DNA of 64,000 nucleotides from Fischerella sp. PCC 9605 (lineage in GTDB: Bacteria > Cyanobacteriota > Cyanobacteriia > Cyanobacteriales > Nostocaceae), in contig NZ_KI912150.1 of NCBI RefSeq assembly GCF_000517105.1, positions 64,096 through 128,095 on the forward strand, read 5' to 3'. Of the stretch, positions 43,269-51,860 are shown in pieces. The notes beneath the pieces are model-generated. The model was not told the origin of the DNA, did no database searches, and saw only the letters and a list, made by a program, of their open reading frames with translations. The translations under genes were made by a program, and so were the position numbers. Within the stretch, counting starts at the first letter, position 1. Each line of letters starts with the position of its first letter.

Positions 43269-46244
43269 ATGACTTATACTAAAAGCACTTTTCAAGAATT
43301 TCTCGCCACACTTGAGGGTTTTGACCAATTATCAAGTGAAGTTATCGCAGATTTATCACAACAACTCCAACCTTGGCGCTATCGTCTAGGTCAGAAGATT
43401 ATCGGCAAAGAAAGAATTTCTGAGCGAGTAATAATTATTTATGAAGGAAAAGCTCGCCTATTGGCATATGATCCCCGTACGCAACAGCCAACCACGTTAA
43501 AGTTGCTGCAACCAGGAGCAATTCTCGGCGAGATTAGTTTGTTGCGAGAAGTTGCCTGTGAGATAGCGATCGCTTCTACTGAAGTCACATGTTTAACGTT
43601 GAGTGCTGACGAGTATTTGCGCTTACTCTCCTTCCAGCCTTTTGCCGAGATTCGCAAAAACTGCTGCCACTTGGTGGAAATCTTTGATGTCCTTGGTGTG
43701 CAAAGAGAAGTGCAAGCTTTAGGCAGTTTAAATCTTAAAGAACTTGCTCAAGATGCTTTGGCAGGAGCGAAAGTAGATTATTTCTATCCAGGGAAAACCC
43801 ATGTTAGTCAATTGGATCGCGAAAGCATCTGGTTTATCAGTGGCGGCGGAACTGTAAAGAACTTTTCTTGTGGTTCTCGTTTGGAATTCAGAAATCTGCA
43901 AGACACGGTTGAGGTTCAGGGGAAAAGTCCGGCACGATTGATTGGTTTGCGTGCGTCGGATTTACAAATACTAAACAACACTAACGCAGAGATAACGGAT
44001 GAAATTGAAATTCCCTATGCACCTTACGAAGAAGCGTCACCACCACAACGCACTACCGTAAAAAGTAAACAAAAACTCAAAAAGTATCCGTATTCCCACG
44101 GTGAAGGACAATTAAATTCAGCGATCGCCTGTTTCCAAATGGTCTCGAAACATTTGGAAATGCCTTTTCGCCGCGAGGTGATTCGCCGTATCTTAACAGA
44201 GCAGATGAAACGACAGAGTACGATATCGTTTCAACTATGTGCTTACTTGGCAGAATTGATTGGACTCAAGGCGCAATTAGTAGATATACCTTGCGATCGC
44301 ATAACGCGCATTCCCACCCCTGCACTGATTCGCTATGGCGAAAGTTATGGTGTTGTTTATGAAGCGAGCGATCGCGTTGTAGTTTTAGGTGTACCATCCC
44401 AGGGAATCCAGCGATGGAAACCTGCTGAACTGCTTGCCAAATTAGATGTAGAAGAAAGCAATTATCCGCCTCGGATAAGGGTATTACTACTTTCTCGCAC
44501 CAAAGCAACACCCCAACAACGCTTTGGTTTGCAATGGTTTCTTCCCTATTTATCACGCTATCGCCGCGTACTTTTAGAAGTCTTTGTTGCTTCCTTCTTC
44601 GTGCAATTAGCAGGATTAGCGAATCCACTAGTGATTCAGTTAATTATTGATCAAGTAATTAATAATAATAGTATTAACACCCTGCATATTTTAGGTGCTT
44701 TACTATTAGTTGTAGGGTTGTTTGAAGCTATACTGACCACACTACGCACATATTTATTTGTTGACACTACCAATCGCATTGACATGAGTTTGGGGTCGGA
44801 AATTATCGACCACTTGCTGCGTCTACCACTGCAATATTTTGAACGCCGACCCGTCGGAGAAATTTCTACTCGCATCAACGAATTAGAACATATCCGCTCT
44901 TTTCTCACTGGTACTGCTTTAACAGTCGGGTTAGATGCACTATTTTCGGTGGTTTATATCATCGTGATGGTGATTTACAGCTGGAAATTAACCCTTGTTG
45001 GTTTAGCCACTATTCCAGTATTTATCATCATTACTTCTATTGCTTCTCCCACGATCAGAAAACAGTTACGAACCAAAGCCGAACGCAATGCCGAAACTCA
45101 ATCTTATTTAGTTGAGGTAATGTCGGGAATACAAACAGTCAAAGCTCAAAATATTGAGTTGCGATCGCGCTTTTCTTGGCAAGAGCGTTATGCTCGTTAT
45201 GTCGCAGCTGGTTTCAAAACGGTAGTCACATCTACCCTCGCTAGTTCTACTAGTAACTTTCTCAATAAACTAAGTAGCTTGTTAATTTTATGGGTAGGAG
45301 CTTATTTAGTACTCCAAGGGGAATTAACTTTAGGAGAATTAATCGCCTTTAGAATTATCTCAGGTTACGTCACTAGCCCCATATTGCGTTTGGCTCAACT
45401 TTGGCAAAGCTTCCAAGAAACCGCTCTATCTCTAGAGCGTTTAAGTGATATTGTTGATACACCCCAGGAAGCCGAACAAGACCGCTACAACATTCCCTTA
45501 CCTGCCATTGAAGGAGTAGTGAAATATGAAAATATTTCCTTCCGCTTTAACAGAGGTGGCCCCTTGCAACTTTGCAATATCAATCTCGATTTTCCTAGTG
45601 GAAAATTTATCGGAATTGTTGGACAAAGTGGGTCGGGTAAAAGTACGATGATGAAGTTGCTGCTCAGGCTGTACGAACCAGAATCAGGCAGAATTTTAAT
45701 TGATGGTTACGATATTGCCAAAGTAGAACTTTATTCCCTACGAAGACAAGTTGGAGTAGTTCCTCAAGAGACGCTGTTGTTTGACGGTACAGTGCAAGAA
45801 AACATTGCTTTGACAAATCCCGAAGCAACAACAGACGAAATAATTGCAGCTGCAAAAATCGCAGCCGCTCACGAATTTATTATGAACTTGCCAAACGGTT
45901 ATAATACGCGAGTAGGCGAACGGGGTGCTGGACTTTCTGGCGGACAAAGACAAAGAATTGCCATTGCTCGTTCGGTTTTACAAAGACCAAAGTTATTAGT
46001 ATTAGACGAAGCAACTAGCGCCTTAGATTACCCCACAGAACGGCAAGTTTGTCTAAATTTAGCAGAAGCATTTAAGGGAAATACAGTATTTTGTATTACC
46101 CATCGTCTGAATACTATTTTACATGCAGATATTATTGTTGTAATGGATTCTGGAAGAGTTATAGAACAAGGAAGTCATGATGAATTAATGGCTTTAAAAG
46201 GCCATTATTATTACCTATACAACCAACAAGAAGTGAATTTGTGA
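43269..46244 (+). CDS. Type I secretion ABC transporter with cNMP-binding and degenerate C39 domains
   Basis: A 991-residue exporter. Residues about 15-140 form a cyclic-nucleotide-binding domain (PGAILGEISLLREVACEIAIA). A second half-like segment (about 150-250) follows. Residues about 272-400 align with the C39 peptidase of bacteriocin exporters, but the catalytic Cys is Ser284 (QLNSAIACFQM), the His is Ser359 (ESYGVVY) and the Asp is Val375 (LGVPSQG), so it should not cut leaders. This matches the C39-like domain of HlyB. Six membrane helices lie at about 425-720. The ATPase has Walker A GQSGSGKS (K791), the signature LSGGQ (889-893), Walker B LLVLDEATS and the H-loop ITHRL. It pairs with HlyD at 46352. 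Confidence 0.93.
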   Translation: MTYTKSTFQEFLATLEGFDQLSSEVIADLSQQLQPWRYRLGQKIIGKERISERVIIIYEGKARLLAYDPRTQQPTTLKLLQPGAILGEISLLREVACEIAIASTEVTCLTLSADEYLRLLSFQPFAEIRKNCCHLVEIFDVLGVQREVQALGSLNLKELAQDALAGAKVDYFYPGKTHVSQLDRESIWFISGGGTVKNFSCGSRLEFRNLQDTVEVQGKSPARLIGLRASDLQILNNTNAEITDEIEIPYAPYEEASPPQRTTVKSKQKLKKYPYSHGEGQLNSAIACFQMVSKHLEMPFRREVIRRILTEQMKRQSTISFQLCAYLAELIGLKAQLVDIPCDRITRIPTPALIRYGESYGVVYEASDRVVVLGVPSQGIQRWKPAELLAKLDVEESNYPPRIRVLLLSRTKATPQQRFGLQWFLPYLSRYRRVLLEVFVASFFVQLAGLANPLVIQLIIDQVINNNSINTLHILGALLLVVGLFEAILTTLRTYLFVDTTNRIDMSLGSEIIDHLLRLPLQYFERRPVGEISTRINELEHIRSFLTGTALTVGLDALFSVVYIIVMVIYSWKLTLVGLATIPVFIIITSIASPTIRKQLRTKAERNAETQSYLVEVMSGIQTVKAQNIELRSRFSWQERYARYVAAGFKTVVTSTLASSTSNFLNKLSSLLILWVGAYLVLQGELTLGELIAFRIISGYVTSPILRLAQLWQSFQETALSLERLSDIVDTPQEAEQDRYNIPLPAIEGVVKYENISFRFNRGGPLQLCNINLDFPSGKFIGIVGQSGSGKSTMMKLLLRLYEPESGRILIDGYDIAKVELYSLRRQVGVVPQETLLFDGTVQENIALTNPEATTDEIIAAAKIAAAHEFIMNLPNGYNTRVGERGAGLSGGQRQRIAIARSVLQRPKLLVLDEATSALDYPTERQVCLNLAEAFKGNTVFCITHRLNTILHADIIVVMDSGRVIEQGSHDELMALKGHYYYLYNQQEVNL

Positions 46245-46246
46245 AT

Positions 46247-46331
46247 GGTTAGTGGTTAGTAGTTAGTGGTTGGTGGGAAAAAACTAACTACTAACTAGTA
46301 ACTACTAACTACTATCTACTATCTACTAACA
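46247..46331. repeat. TAGTGGT/AACTACT inverted repeats between ABC and HlyD genes
   Basis: A G/T-rich run (GGTTAGTGGTTAGTAGTTAG, 46249-46276) and a complementary A/C-rich run (ACTAACTACTAACTAGTAAC and similar, 46282-46330) can pair. It fills the gap between two genes that should be in one operon. It is of the same heptamer style as the dnaG-upstream repeat. A hairpin here could lower or balance translation of hlyD. Confidence 0.75.
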
Positions 46332-46351
46332 ATTATCAATCTAAAATCGCT

Positions 46352-47947
46352 ATGAATGGCAATTCTTGTAACGGCAAGCATAGAAACGGAACAAAAATAG
46401 ATGCACGTGTACTTACATATGAAAAACCAAAAAATTCAGAAGCGCCTTTAATTGACTCAGAAAATCACAAAGAGAATCAAGAATATCAAGATGATAAATT
46501 TGAGCAATCCGTTGTGCTACGCCAATCTCCAGTTTGGTCGCGTGCAATTATGCTGAGCATGATCGGGTTAGCTTGTGTTGGAATTGGTTGGGCAAGTTTT
46601 GCTAAAATTGAACAAGTAGTTCCAGCAACTGGTCAATTAAAGCCGGAAGGAACTGTTAAAGAAATTCAAGCACCAGTCAGTGGAGTGGTGAAAAAAGTTT
46701 ATGTTAAAGATGGGCAGCAGGTAAAACCCGATGATTTGCTGCTGATTTTTGATTCCACTGCTACCAATGCTGAATTAAATTCTTTAAACAAAATTCGTGC
46801 TGCTTTGATTCAAGAGAATCAGGTTTATCGTCGATTAATAGACGCAGATTCTACTGAAATCAGTGAAATTGAATTATTAGAACGAGAAAAATTGTCAAGG
46901 GAAGCTGCTTTTTTGCTAAAAAGTCGGGCAGCTTTAATTGCAGAAAATAAGTTATTGCGAACAGAATTAAAAAACTCTGGCTCTAGTGCGACAGACTTAG
47001 GAATTGACGAGCAAGAACGTTTACAAACAGCCAAAAAAGAATTAGATTCTCGCTCTGCTGCGGCACAATTGGAGATTGAACAAATTAAGAAAAAACTTGC
47101 TCAAAATCAAGTTAAACTTAATGATGCAAAAGCAAGTTTAGATATAGAGGATAAGATTTTCGGTAAACTTAAAACTTTATCAGAAGAAGGTGCGATCGCA
47201 GAACTTCAATATCTCCAACAGCAAAAAAAGGTGCAAAACCTCACAGCACAAGTAGCAGAATTAGTTGAGGAACAGCAACGCCTACAGTTTGATATTGAGC
47301 AAGGACAGCAGGAATTGAAAAATACGGTTGCTGGTTCTAATAAAAAAGTACTGGCTCAGATAGCTGATAATAAAAAGCGCATTGCCGAGATTGACAGCCA
47401 ATTAACTAAAATTATGCTCGACAATGAAAAACAATTGGCAGACGTCAACAGTAAAATTTCGCAAGCAGAAACAAACGTCAAATATCAGGAACTCCGTGCT
47501 CCTGTAGCCGGAGTTGTTTTTGATTTGCAAGCGAAAAATTCTGGATTTGTGGCAAAGGGCAGTGAAGAATTACTCAAAATTGTCCCAAGCGATAAATTTA
47601 TTGCTGAAGCTTTCATCACCAATAAAGATATTGGTTTCGTGCGGAAAGGAATGAAGGTAGATGTCAGAATTGACTCCTTTCCTTTTAGCGAATTTGGTGA
47701 TATCAAAGGAGAAGTGATTTCGGTAGGTTCGGATGCATTACCACCAACTGAAACACATCCATACTATCGTTTTCCGGCAACAATTCGCTTGAATAAACAA
47801 TCACTAAGTGTGAAAGGTAAAAGCATTTCTTTACAATCAGGAATGTCTATTTCTGCTAATATTAAGATACGCGAAGAACGCAGAGTAATTAGTATTTTCA
47901 CTGAACTGTTTACCAAGCAAGTTGAGAGTCTTAAACAGGTGCGTTAA
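46352..47947 (+). CDS. HlyD-family membrane fusion (adaptor) protein
   Basis: A 531-residue periplasmic adaptor that links the inner-membrane ABC exporter to an outer-membrane channel. A cytoplasmic tail of about 60 residues is followed by one membrane helix (about 64-84, SRAIMLSMIGLACVGIGWASF). The first lipoyl half is GQLKPEGTVKEIQAPVSGVVKKVYVKDGQQV. A long coiled-coil hairpin spans about 130-385. The second lipoyl half and beta-barrel follow (ELRAPVAGVVFDLQAKNSGFV onward). It lies 108 bp downstream of the ABC gene. No TolC homologue is in the window. Confidence 0.92.
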   Translation: MNGNSCNGKHRNGTKIDARVLTYEKPKNSEAPLIDSENHKENQEYQDDKFEQSVVLRQSPVWSRAIMLSMIGLACVGIGWASFAKIEQVVPATGQLKPEGTVKEIQAPVSGVVKKVYVKDGQQVKPDDLLLIFDSTATNAELNSLNKIRAALIQENQVYRRLIDADSTEISEIELLEREKLSREAAFLLKSRAALIAENKLLRTELKNSGSSATDLGIDEQERLQTAKKELDSRSAAAQLEIEQIKKKLAQNQVKLNDAKASLDIEDKIFGKLKTLSEEGAIAELQYLQQQKKVQNLTAQVAELVEEQQRLQFDIEQGQQELKNTVAGSNKKVLAQIADNKKRIAEIDSQLTKIMLDNEKQLADVNSKISQAETNVKYQELRAPVAGVVFDLQAKNSGFVAKGSEELLKIVPSDKFIAEAFITNKDIGFVRKGMKVDVRIDSFPFSEFGDIKGEVISVGSDALPPTETHPYYRFPATIRLNKQSLSVKGKSISLQSGMSISANIKIREERRVISIFTELFTKQVESLKQVR

Positions 47948-48140
47948 TGATTGTAGAATTAAGAGGATGCATGAAAATACCGAGTCATTAATCATAGTTA
48001 CTTGAGTTTCATCGCATCCAACTAATCAATTTGGAGACAATTATACTCTGATTTTGATTGATAGATTGATGCAGATTCATCAGTTCAAAAAGTCTATTTT
48101 GGAACATTGATACATCCAGAATTTCCACTCAAGCTGTTGA

Positions 48141-48347
48141 AAAGAAGCGCCTGCTGATACAACGACAGAAGTATCTGCTGATACACTTGCGTATGACAAA
48201 TTAGCTTCTGAACCAGAAGCTTGGGAGTTTGTCTACAAGGATGCGATTTCAGAAGCCAAGAACATAATTTCAACCCCGAAAATTGATACCCCGACCGAGT
48301 CTGCACTTACAGAGAAAGAATATTACAATCTCTCCCTTGTCTCCTAG
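48141..48347 (+). pseudogene. Possible frameshifted remnant of a short secreted-type protein
   Basis: A 68-codon open frame follows a stop at 48138 and reads KEAPADTTTEVSADTLAYDK and on to NLSLVS before a TAG. It has no ATG or GTG start. The other frame reads TSRISTQAVEKK just before it, so a single frameshift could join the two. The acidic, Thr/Ser-rich style suits an exported protein or leader. No family is recognised, and it may be chance. Confidence 0.3.
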
Positions 48348-48387
48348 TATTCGACCAAATTCAAATTAGTGGGGTTATAGGTGGTCA

Positions 48388-48418
48388 GATTCCTGACTTC
48401 TTCAAGAAGTCAGGAATC
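48388..48418. terminator. Strong hairpin between convergent units
   Basis: GATTCCTGACTTCTT (48388-48402), one C, then AAGAAGTCAGGAATC (48404-48418): perfect 15-base arms. In practice the loop would be about five bases. It lies between the HlyD unit and the convergent small gene at 48451. The trailing sequence TTGCAACC lacks a long T run, so it could be a processing or regulatory hairpin too. Confidence 0.6.
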
Positions 48419-48450
48419 TTGCAACCGAAGCTCCTGCCTTAGTGAGAAGA

Positions 48451-48657
48451 CTAACCTCCCCAATAACCCGCATACTTGTAATATTCTTCCAGTGAAAATG
48501 TGGACGTGGTTGAAGCTGAGATAATATTGATACCACCATTGATGGCTGCAGCTTCTTCATCACTCACATCTTCCCATTCTACCAGTTCTTGCTCATTTGG
48601 AGTAGTCTTGATTTTTCCGGTGGGGAGCAAATCTTTGATTTCGAGGTTAAATTTCAT
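48451..48657 (-). CDS. Double-glycine leader peptide precursor
   Basis: A 68-residue peptide. The first 42 residues are a leader: a helical, charged section with WEDVSDEEAAAINGG, where E-E-A-A-A-I-N-G-G matches the double-glycine processing site recognised by C39 peptidase exporters. The putative core (43-68) is 26 residues, INIISASTTSTFSLEEYYKYAGYWGG, with S/T and aromatic residues and no cysteine. Start has a strong AGGAGGG ribosome site. It converges on the hlyD unit. The nearby exporter has lost its C39 triad, so the leader may be cut elsewhere. The function is not known: bacteriocin, signal or RiPP substrate are all possible. Confidence 0.75.
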   Translation of the reverse strand: MKFNLEIKDLLPTGKIKTTPNEQELVEWEDVSDEEAAAINGGINIISASTTSTFSLEEYYKYAGYWGG

Positions 48658-48865
48658 TTAACTTCCCTCCTAATATTATTTGAGGCTGAACCAGCCTGAT
48701 TATGCTGGTTGAGATTGGCATCATATCCTGTAGTTTAGGTAAAACATAGTGACAAAATTGTGACACTATCGGAGGAATTTTCTTCCCACTGCGATCGCCA
48801 CCTAACTAAAAATGCAAACAGGGCATTAACATTACCCCAGATTTTAAATATCGTCAAAGAAATTT

Positions 48866-49636
48866 ATGGCACAATTCACAAGCAAATATACTAGGGACTT
48901 AAAATGGCAAAATAAGGTAAATTCAGTGTTTAATTTAATGCTTCATCACCATTCGCAAGATTGCATTCATGGCTGTGCCTTGAACAGTGAAGGCAGTCAA
49001 TTCTCTGAGCAGAAAGTTCGCATACTGGGGACGGCGTTAGTACTAGTTCTCTGCTTTGCCGGTTCAGAACTAGCGATTGGCTATTTCTGTCATAGTGTGG
49101 CTCTACAAGCTGAATCCGGTCATATGATCTCAGATAGTTTCGCGCTGAGTCTATCGATGGTGGCGAGTTGGATTGCTCAACGCCGATCCAAGGATCGCGC
49201 TAACTTGGGCGATCGGCGAGTAGAAGTGTTGGCAGCATTATTCAATAGCATTGGGCTAGTAGCGATCGCAATTTGGATTGGCATCGAAGCGATCGCATCT
49301 TTGCAATCTCCCCCTGCTGATATCCTGAGTTTACCTATGTTAATTACTGCTGGTATCGGACTAGGGGTGAATGGTGTGAATGTAGTTCTGTTGCACGATA
49401 GCAGTCACCATGACTTGAATATGCGGGGAGCTTTTCTGCATGTAATAGCAGATTTAATTAGTTCAGTTGGGTTGATTTTGGCAGCGATCGCTGTGTGGCG
49501 AATGCACTGGTTATGGGCTGACGGCGCAATTAGTTTATTTGTGTCAGCATTGATTATCCTGAGTGCAATTCCTTTAATAGTGCAAAGTCTAAATCTTTTG
49601 GGGAAAAAGCCACCCAGTAATTTAAATGTTATGTGA
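48866..49636 (+). CDS. Cation diffusion facilitator (CDF) metal transporter
   Basis: A 256-residue membrane protein with about six helices. The metal site A residues are in AESGHMISDSFALSL (H-x3-D) in helix 2 and HVIADLISSVG (H-x3-D) in helix 5. The loop LGDRRVEVLAALFNS is typical of the family. An His-rich N-terminus (LMLHHHSQDCIHGC) may bind metal. The C-terminal cytoplasmic domain is short or absent compared with the usual length of about 300. It should export Zn or a similar ion. No metal-responsive regulator is next to it. Confidence 0.88.
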   Translation: MAQFTSKYTRDLKWQNKVNSVFNLMLHHHSQDCIHGCALNSEGSQFSEQKVRILGTALVLVLCFAGSELAIGYFCHSVALQAESGHMISDSFALSLSMVASWIAQRRSKDRANLGDRRVEVLAALFNSIGLVAIAIWIGIEAIASLQSPPADILSLPMLITAGIGLGVNGVNVVLLHDSSHHDLNMRGAFLHVIADLISSVGLILAAIAVWRMHWLWADGAISLFVSALIILSAIPLIVQSLNLLGKKPPSNLNVM

Positions 49637-49710
49637 GGTGATCGCCCAACCATTCCTAAAGCCCGACGGGAGAATAGTTGAGAAAACGTTTCTTTGGTTG
49701 ACCGTCAGTT

Positions 49711-50241
49711 TTAAGAATGACTCTCACGCTCAGTAACTTCGGCCTGCTCTGGCTTTCGGGCTGCTGTTGCTTCCTCCTGGAGTTTAGCGGTTTCCTCTTG
49801 GAGTATTGTAGTGCTCCGGATCATAAAGTCAAGGACGACAGCAAGCTCTTGGTCGCTGTAGCGCGAGTAAAGTTCAGCCATCGCTTGTGAAAACGAGTCG
49901 AACAGGGGAGCGATGGCAAGATCGGCTCTCTCTTCTAGTGGTTGGATAAGCACGCGCCGTCGGTCGTTCGAGACTTTCTCACGCCTTACAAAGCCTACTT
50001 TTTCCAGCCGATCGATGACGCCGGTGATCGCGCCTGTGGTGAGACCGGTGAGTTCGGCGAGTTGTCCGGCGGTGATAGGTCCTGTCCTAATTAGGATGTC
50101 CAGGGCTTTGTGGTCTGTGGTACTCAGCCCTACCCGTTGCGCGATCGCAGAGTGAAACATCACCGTCCGCGTGCTAAGTTTGCGCCCCGCCTGACTGAGA
50201 GCGTCGATCAGCTCAGCACGTTTTGATTGACTGCTTGACAT
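49711..50241 (-). CDS. MarR-family transcriptional regulator
   Basis: A 176-residue regulator with a winged helix-turn-helix. The recognition helix region is LAELTGLTTGAITGVIDRLEKVGFVRREKVSNDRRRVLIQP, the typical MarR block. The C-terminal helix is longer than usual, with Glu- and Ala-rich ends (QEETAKLQEEATAARKPEQAEV). It is divergent from 50392 with 150 bp between, so it probably controls that gene and itself. A candidate operator lies at 50292-50311. The ligand is unknown. Confidence 0.9.
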   Translation of the reverse strand: MSSSQSKRAELIDALSQAGRKLSTRTVMFHSAIAQRVGLSTTDHKALDILIRTGPITAGQLAELTGLTTGAITGVIDRLEKVGFVRREKVSNDRRRVLIQPLEERADLAIAPLFDSFSQAMAELYSRYSDQELAVVLDFMIRSTTILQEETAKLQEEATAARKPEQAEVTERESHS

Positions 50242-50291
50242 ACCTCATACCTCCACTTCAGTTTAAGAATATTTACATCCTAATTAACTTA

Positions 50292-50311
50292 CTAACTAAA
50301 ATATTTGTTAG
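50292..50311. promoter_or_regulatory. Candidate MarR operator
   Basis: CTAACTAAAATATTTGTTAG has inverted CTAAC/GTTAG ends around an A/T core. It lies about midway between the divergent MarR and NTF2-like genes. MarR dimers usually bind 16-20-base inverted repeats of this kind. The core is A/T-rich, so chance is not excluded. Confidence 0.4.
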
Positions 50312-50391
50312 GTTAGACATACAAATACTAAGAATCCATAACACTAAGATTCTATCCTCGACAAAAGAAAATCACATAGAGGTGTAATCTA

Positions 50392-50907
50392 ATGTCATTA
50401 CCTTTAACCTCGAACTCGGCTGAGGAGGCTGCAATTCGTCAAACCGTGCAGAAGATGCAGGACGGTCATAATACAAGAAACGGTACTCTGTTCGCCTCCG
50501 CTTTTGCCGCAGAGCATGACTACATTGTCATCGACGGTACATTTTTACCAAACATCACACGGCAAGACAATGCTCGCTCTCACCAGGCACTTTATGATGG
50601 CGATCGCAGTTCTTTGGGAGGAAATCTTGGAGAAGTGACTATGCAACTAGACGTTGCCAAAACTCGCTTCCTCACACCAAAGCTTGCAGTTGTGCATATT
50701 CAAGGCCAAGCTGGTCTAACAGATCAGCCAGACAAACGGGCAAAGAACATCATCTCCACAGTTATGCAGAAACGAGCTGATGACTGGGAAATTGTGGCAT
50801 TCCACAACGCACCTATACAAAAGCAGGAAGAGGACGACTTCGGCTTTGTGATTGACCTTGAGGGCTTCGAGGGCAAAAATCTACATAACGATAGAGAAAA
50901 AGAATAA
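50392..50907 (+). CDS. NTF2-like protein (SgcJ/EcaC or DUF4440 type)
   Basis: A 171-residue protein with the NTF2-like cone fold. Helix one is EEAAIRQTVQKMQDGHNTRNGTLFASAFA, followed by a beta section (HDYIVIDGTFLPN) and repeated strands (KLAVVHIQGQAGLT, DDWEIVAFHNAPI). It resembles the SgcJ/EcaC family of small oxidoreductases or binding proteins. No signal peptide is visible. It is divergent from MarR, which may control it, and is followed after 29 bp by a short secreted protein. Confidence 0.78.
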   Translation: MSLPLTSNSAEEAAIRQTVQKMQDGHNTRNGTLFASAFAAEHDYIVIDGTFLPNITRQDNARSHQALYDGDRSSLGGNLGEVTMQLDVAKTRFLTPKLAVVHIQGQAGLTDQPDKRAKNIISTVMQKRADDWEIVAFHNAPIQKQEEDDFGFVIDLEGFEGKNLHNDREKE

Positions 50908-50936
50908 AGTCAGATATTCTTTAAAAAGGTTAGCCA

Positions 50937-51224
50937 ATGAAAGACTTAAACATTACCTCTAAATTAACGATCGCCGCTATCTGGGTTAGTGCAATTCCCA
51001 TGATGGCGATCGCCGGCGTCTTTGGTTCTGGCAATCCTGTTGCTATGGCTGCTCCTCCAATTGCTGCTGGTGCGAGTACAGTCGTTTTAGTCAACAGTTC
51101 CAAAGGCAAACAGGAGAAGCAGCTACCAGATCAAGCAGAACGCATGAAAGTGCTGGAAACCCGGCTAGAAAACTTGGAAGAGATCGTAACTAAAGACGAA
51201 TATTTATTACCGAGGCAACCATAG
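50937..51224 (+). CDS. Small hypothetical protein with N-terminal hydrophobic segment
   Basis: A 95-residue protein. A hydrophobic segment (about 10-45) covers a possible signal or anchor (IAAIWVSAIPMMAIAGVFG and a second Ala/Val-rich stretch). The C-terminal half is charged with a short coiled coil (AERMKVLETRLENLEEIV). No family is recognised. A stop-to-start gap of 29 bp puts it in the unit with 50392. Confidence 0.6.
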   Translation: MKDLNITSKLTIAAIWVSAIPMMAIAGVFGSGNPVAMAAPPIAAGASTVVLVNSSKGKQEKQLPDQAERMKVLETRLENLEEIVTKDEYLLPRQP

Positions 51225-51533
51225 ATGCGGGAATAATATCATGTCCGTTTGAACACCGATCGTATCTTTAAAAAGTAAAAAGTAAAAAGTAAAAAGATAA
51301 TCCCCATAAATAAATTTAGGGAAAATAATCACGGACGTATTGTTTCTTGCACTGCGTGTCTCGAAACAAATCTTTTTATTTATTTCCATAAATAAATAAT
51401 GGTGCTTAAACCATTTTTGTTTTTCTTTATGAATGCTTTTTAACTTTTTACTTTTGCCTTATTTGGTGAAGGTCGGTAATCGGTAATGGGGAAGAAAAAT
51501 TAGATCGCACTTCCAAAATCAGCTTTCGTTACT

Positions 51534-51720
51534 AACATCAAGACATTTGTTGATGAAAGTCTTGACGTTTCTTGTTAGCGTGAACCTATCCATAGATAAC
51601 ATCAAGACATTTGCTACGAACGTCTTGACGTTGCTTATTAATATTCAGATATTGGTTACTAACGTTAAAGCTGTGGTCACAAACGTTAAAGCGATCGCGA
51701 CAAACTTTGTCAGGTGGTGC
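51534..51720. repeat. Two copies of a ~63-bp unit with internal hairpins
   Basis: AACATCAAGACATTTG occurs at 51534 and 51598, and GTCTTGACGTT at 51559 and 51622, about 63-64 bases apart. In each unit TCAAGAC and GTCTTGA can pair into a hairpin. Further right, (A)ACGTTAAAGC repeats at about 51661 and 51682. It is non-coding. Confidence 0.65.
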
Positions 51721-51758
51721 GTGATAGCAAAGCCGTAACGCACGCTACTTAAGATTTA

Positions 51759-51827
51759 CTTTGTGTCTTTGTGCCTTTGTGGTTCAAAAACAAATTTTAT
51801 TAACCACCAAGACACTAAGACACCAAG
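51759..51827. repeat. AAGACACCAAG-type hairpin after the nuclease gene
   Basis: Left arm 51759-51785 (CTTTGTGTCTTTGTGCC and on) and right arm 51801-51827 (containing CACTAAGACACCAAG) are imperfect complements. It lies 34 bases past the stop of the leftward nuclease gene and may terminate it. Same family as 9252 and 59328. Confidence 0.7.
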
Positions 51828-51860
51828 TAACCGATCGCCGCTCGCTGTTTTAGAGGTATA

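Larger units (their letters stand above)
51225..51860. other. Repeat-rich spacer
   Basis: No gene is supported. It holds a run of AAAAAGT heptamers (about 51270-51297), a 63-bp repeat pair (51534-51720) and the dispersed AAGACACCAAG hairpin (51759-51827). A 63-codon frame (51547-51738) runs through the repeats and looks accidental. The nuclease gene ends just to the right. Confidence 0.55.

Noticed and set aside
51547-51738. A 63-codon frame through the 63-bp repeats
   Set aside because: The peptide is a translation of repeat DNA with no start signal.
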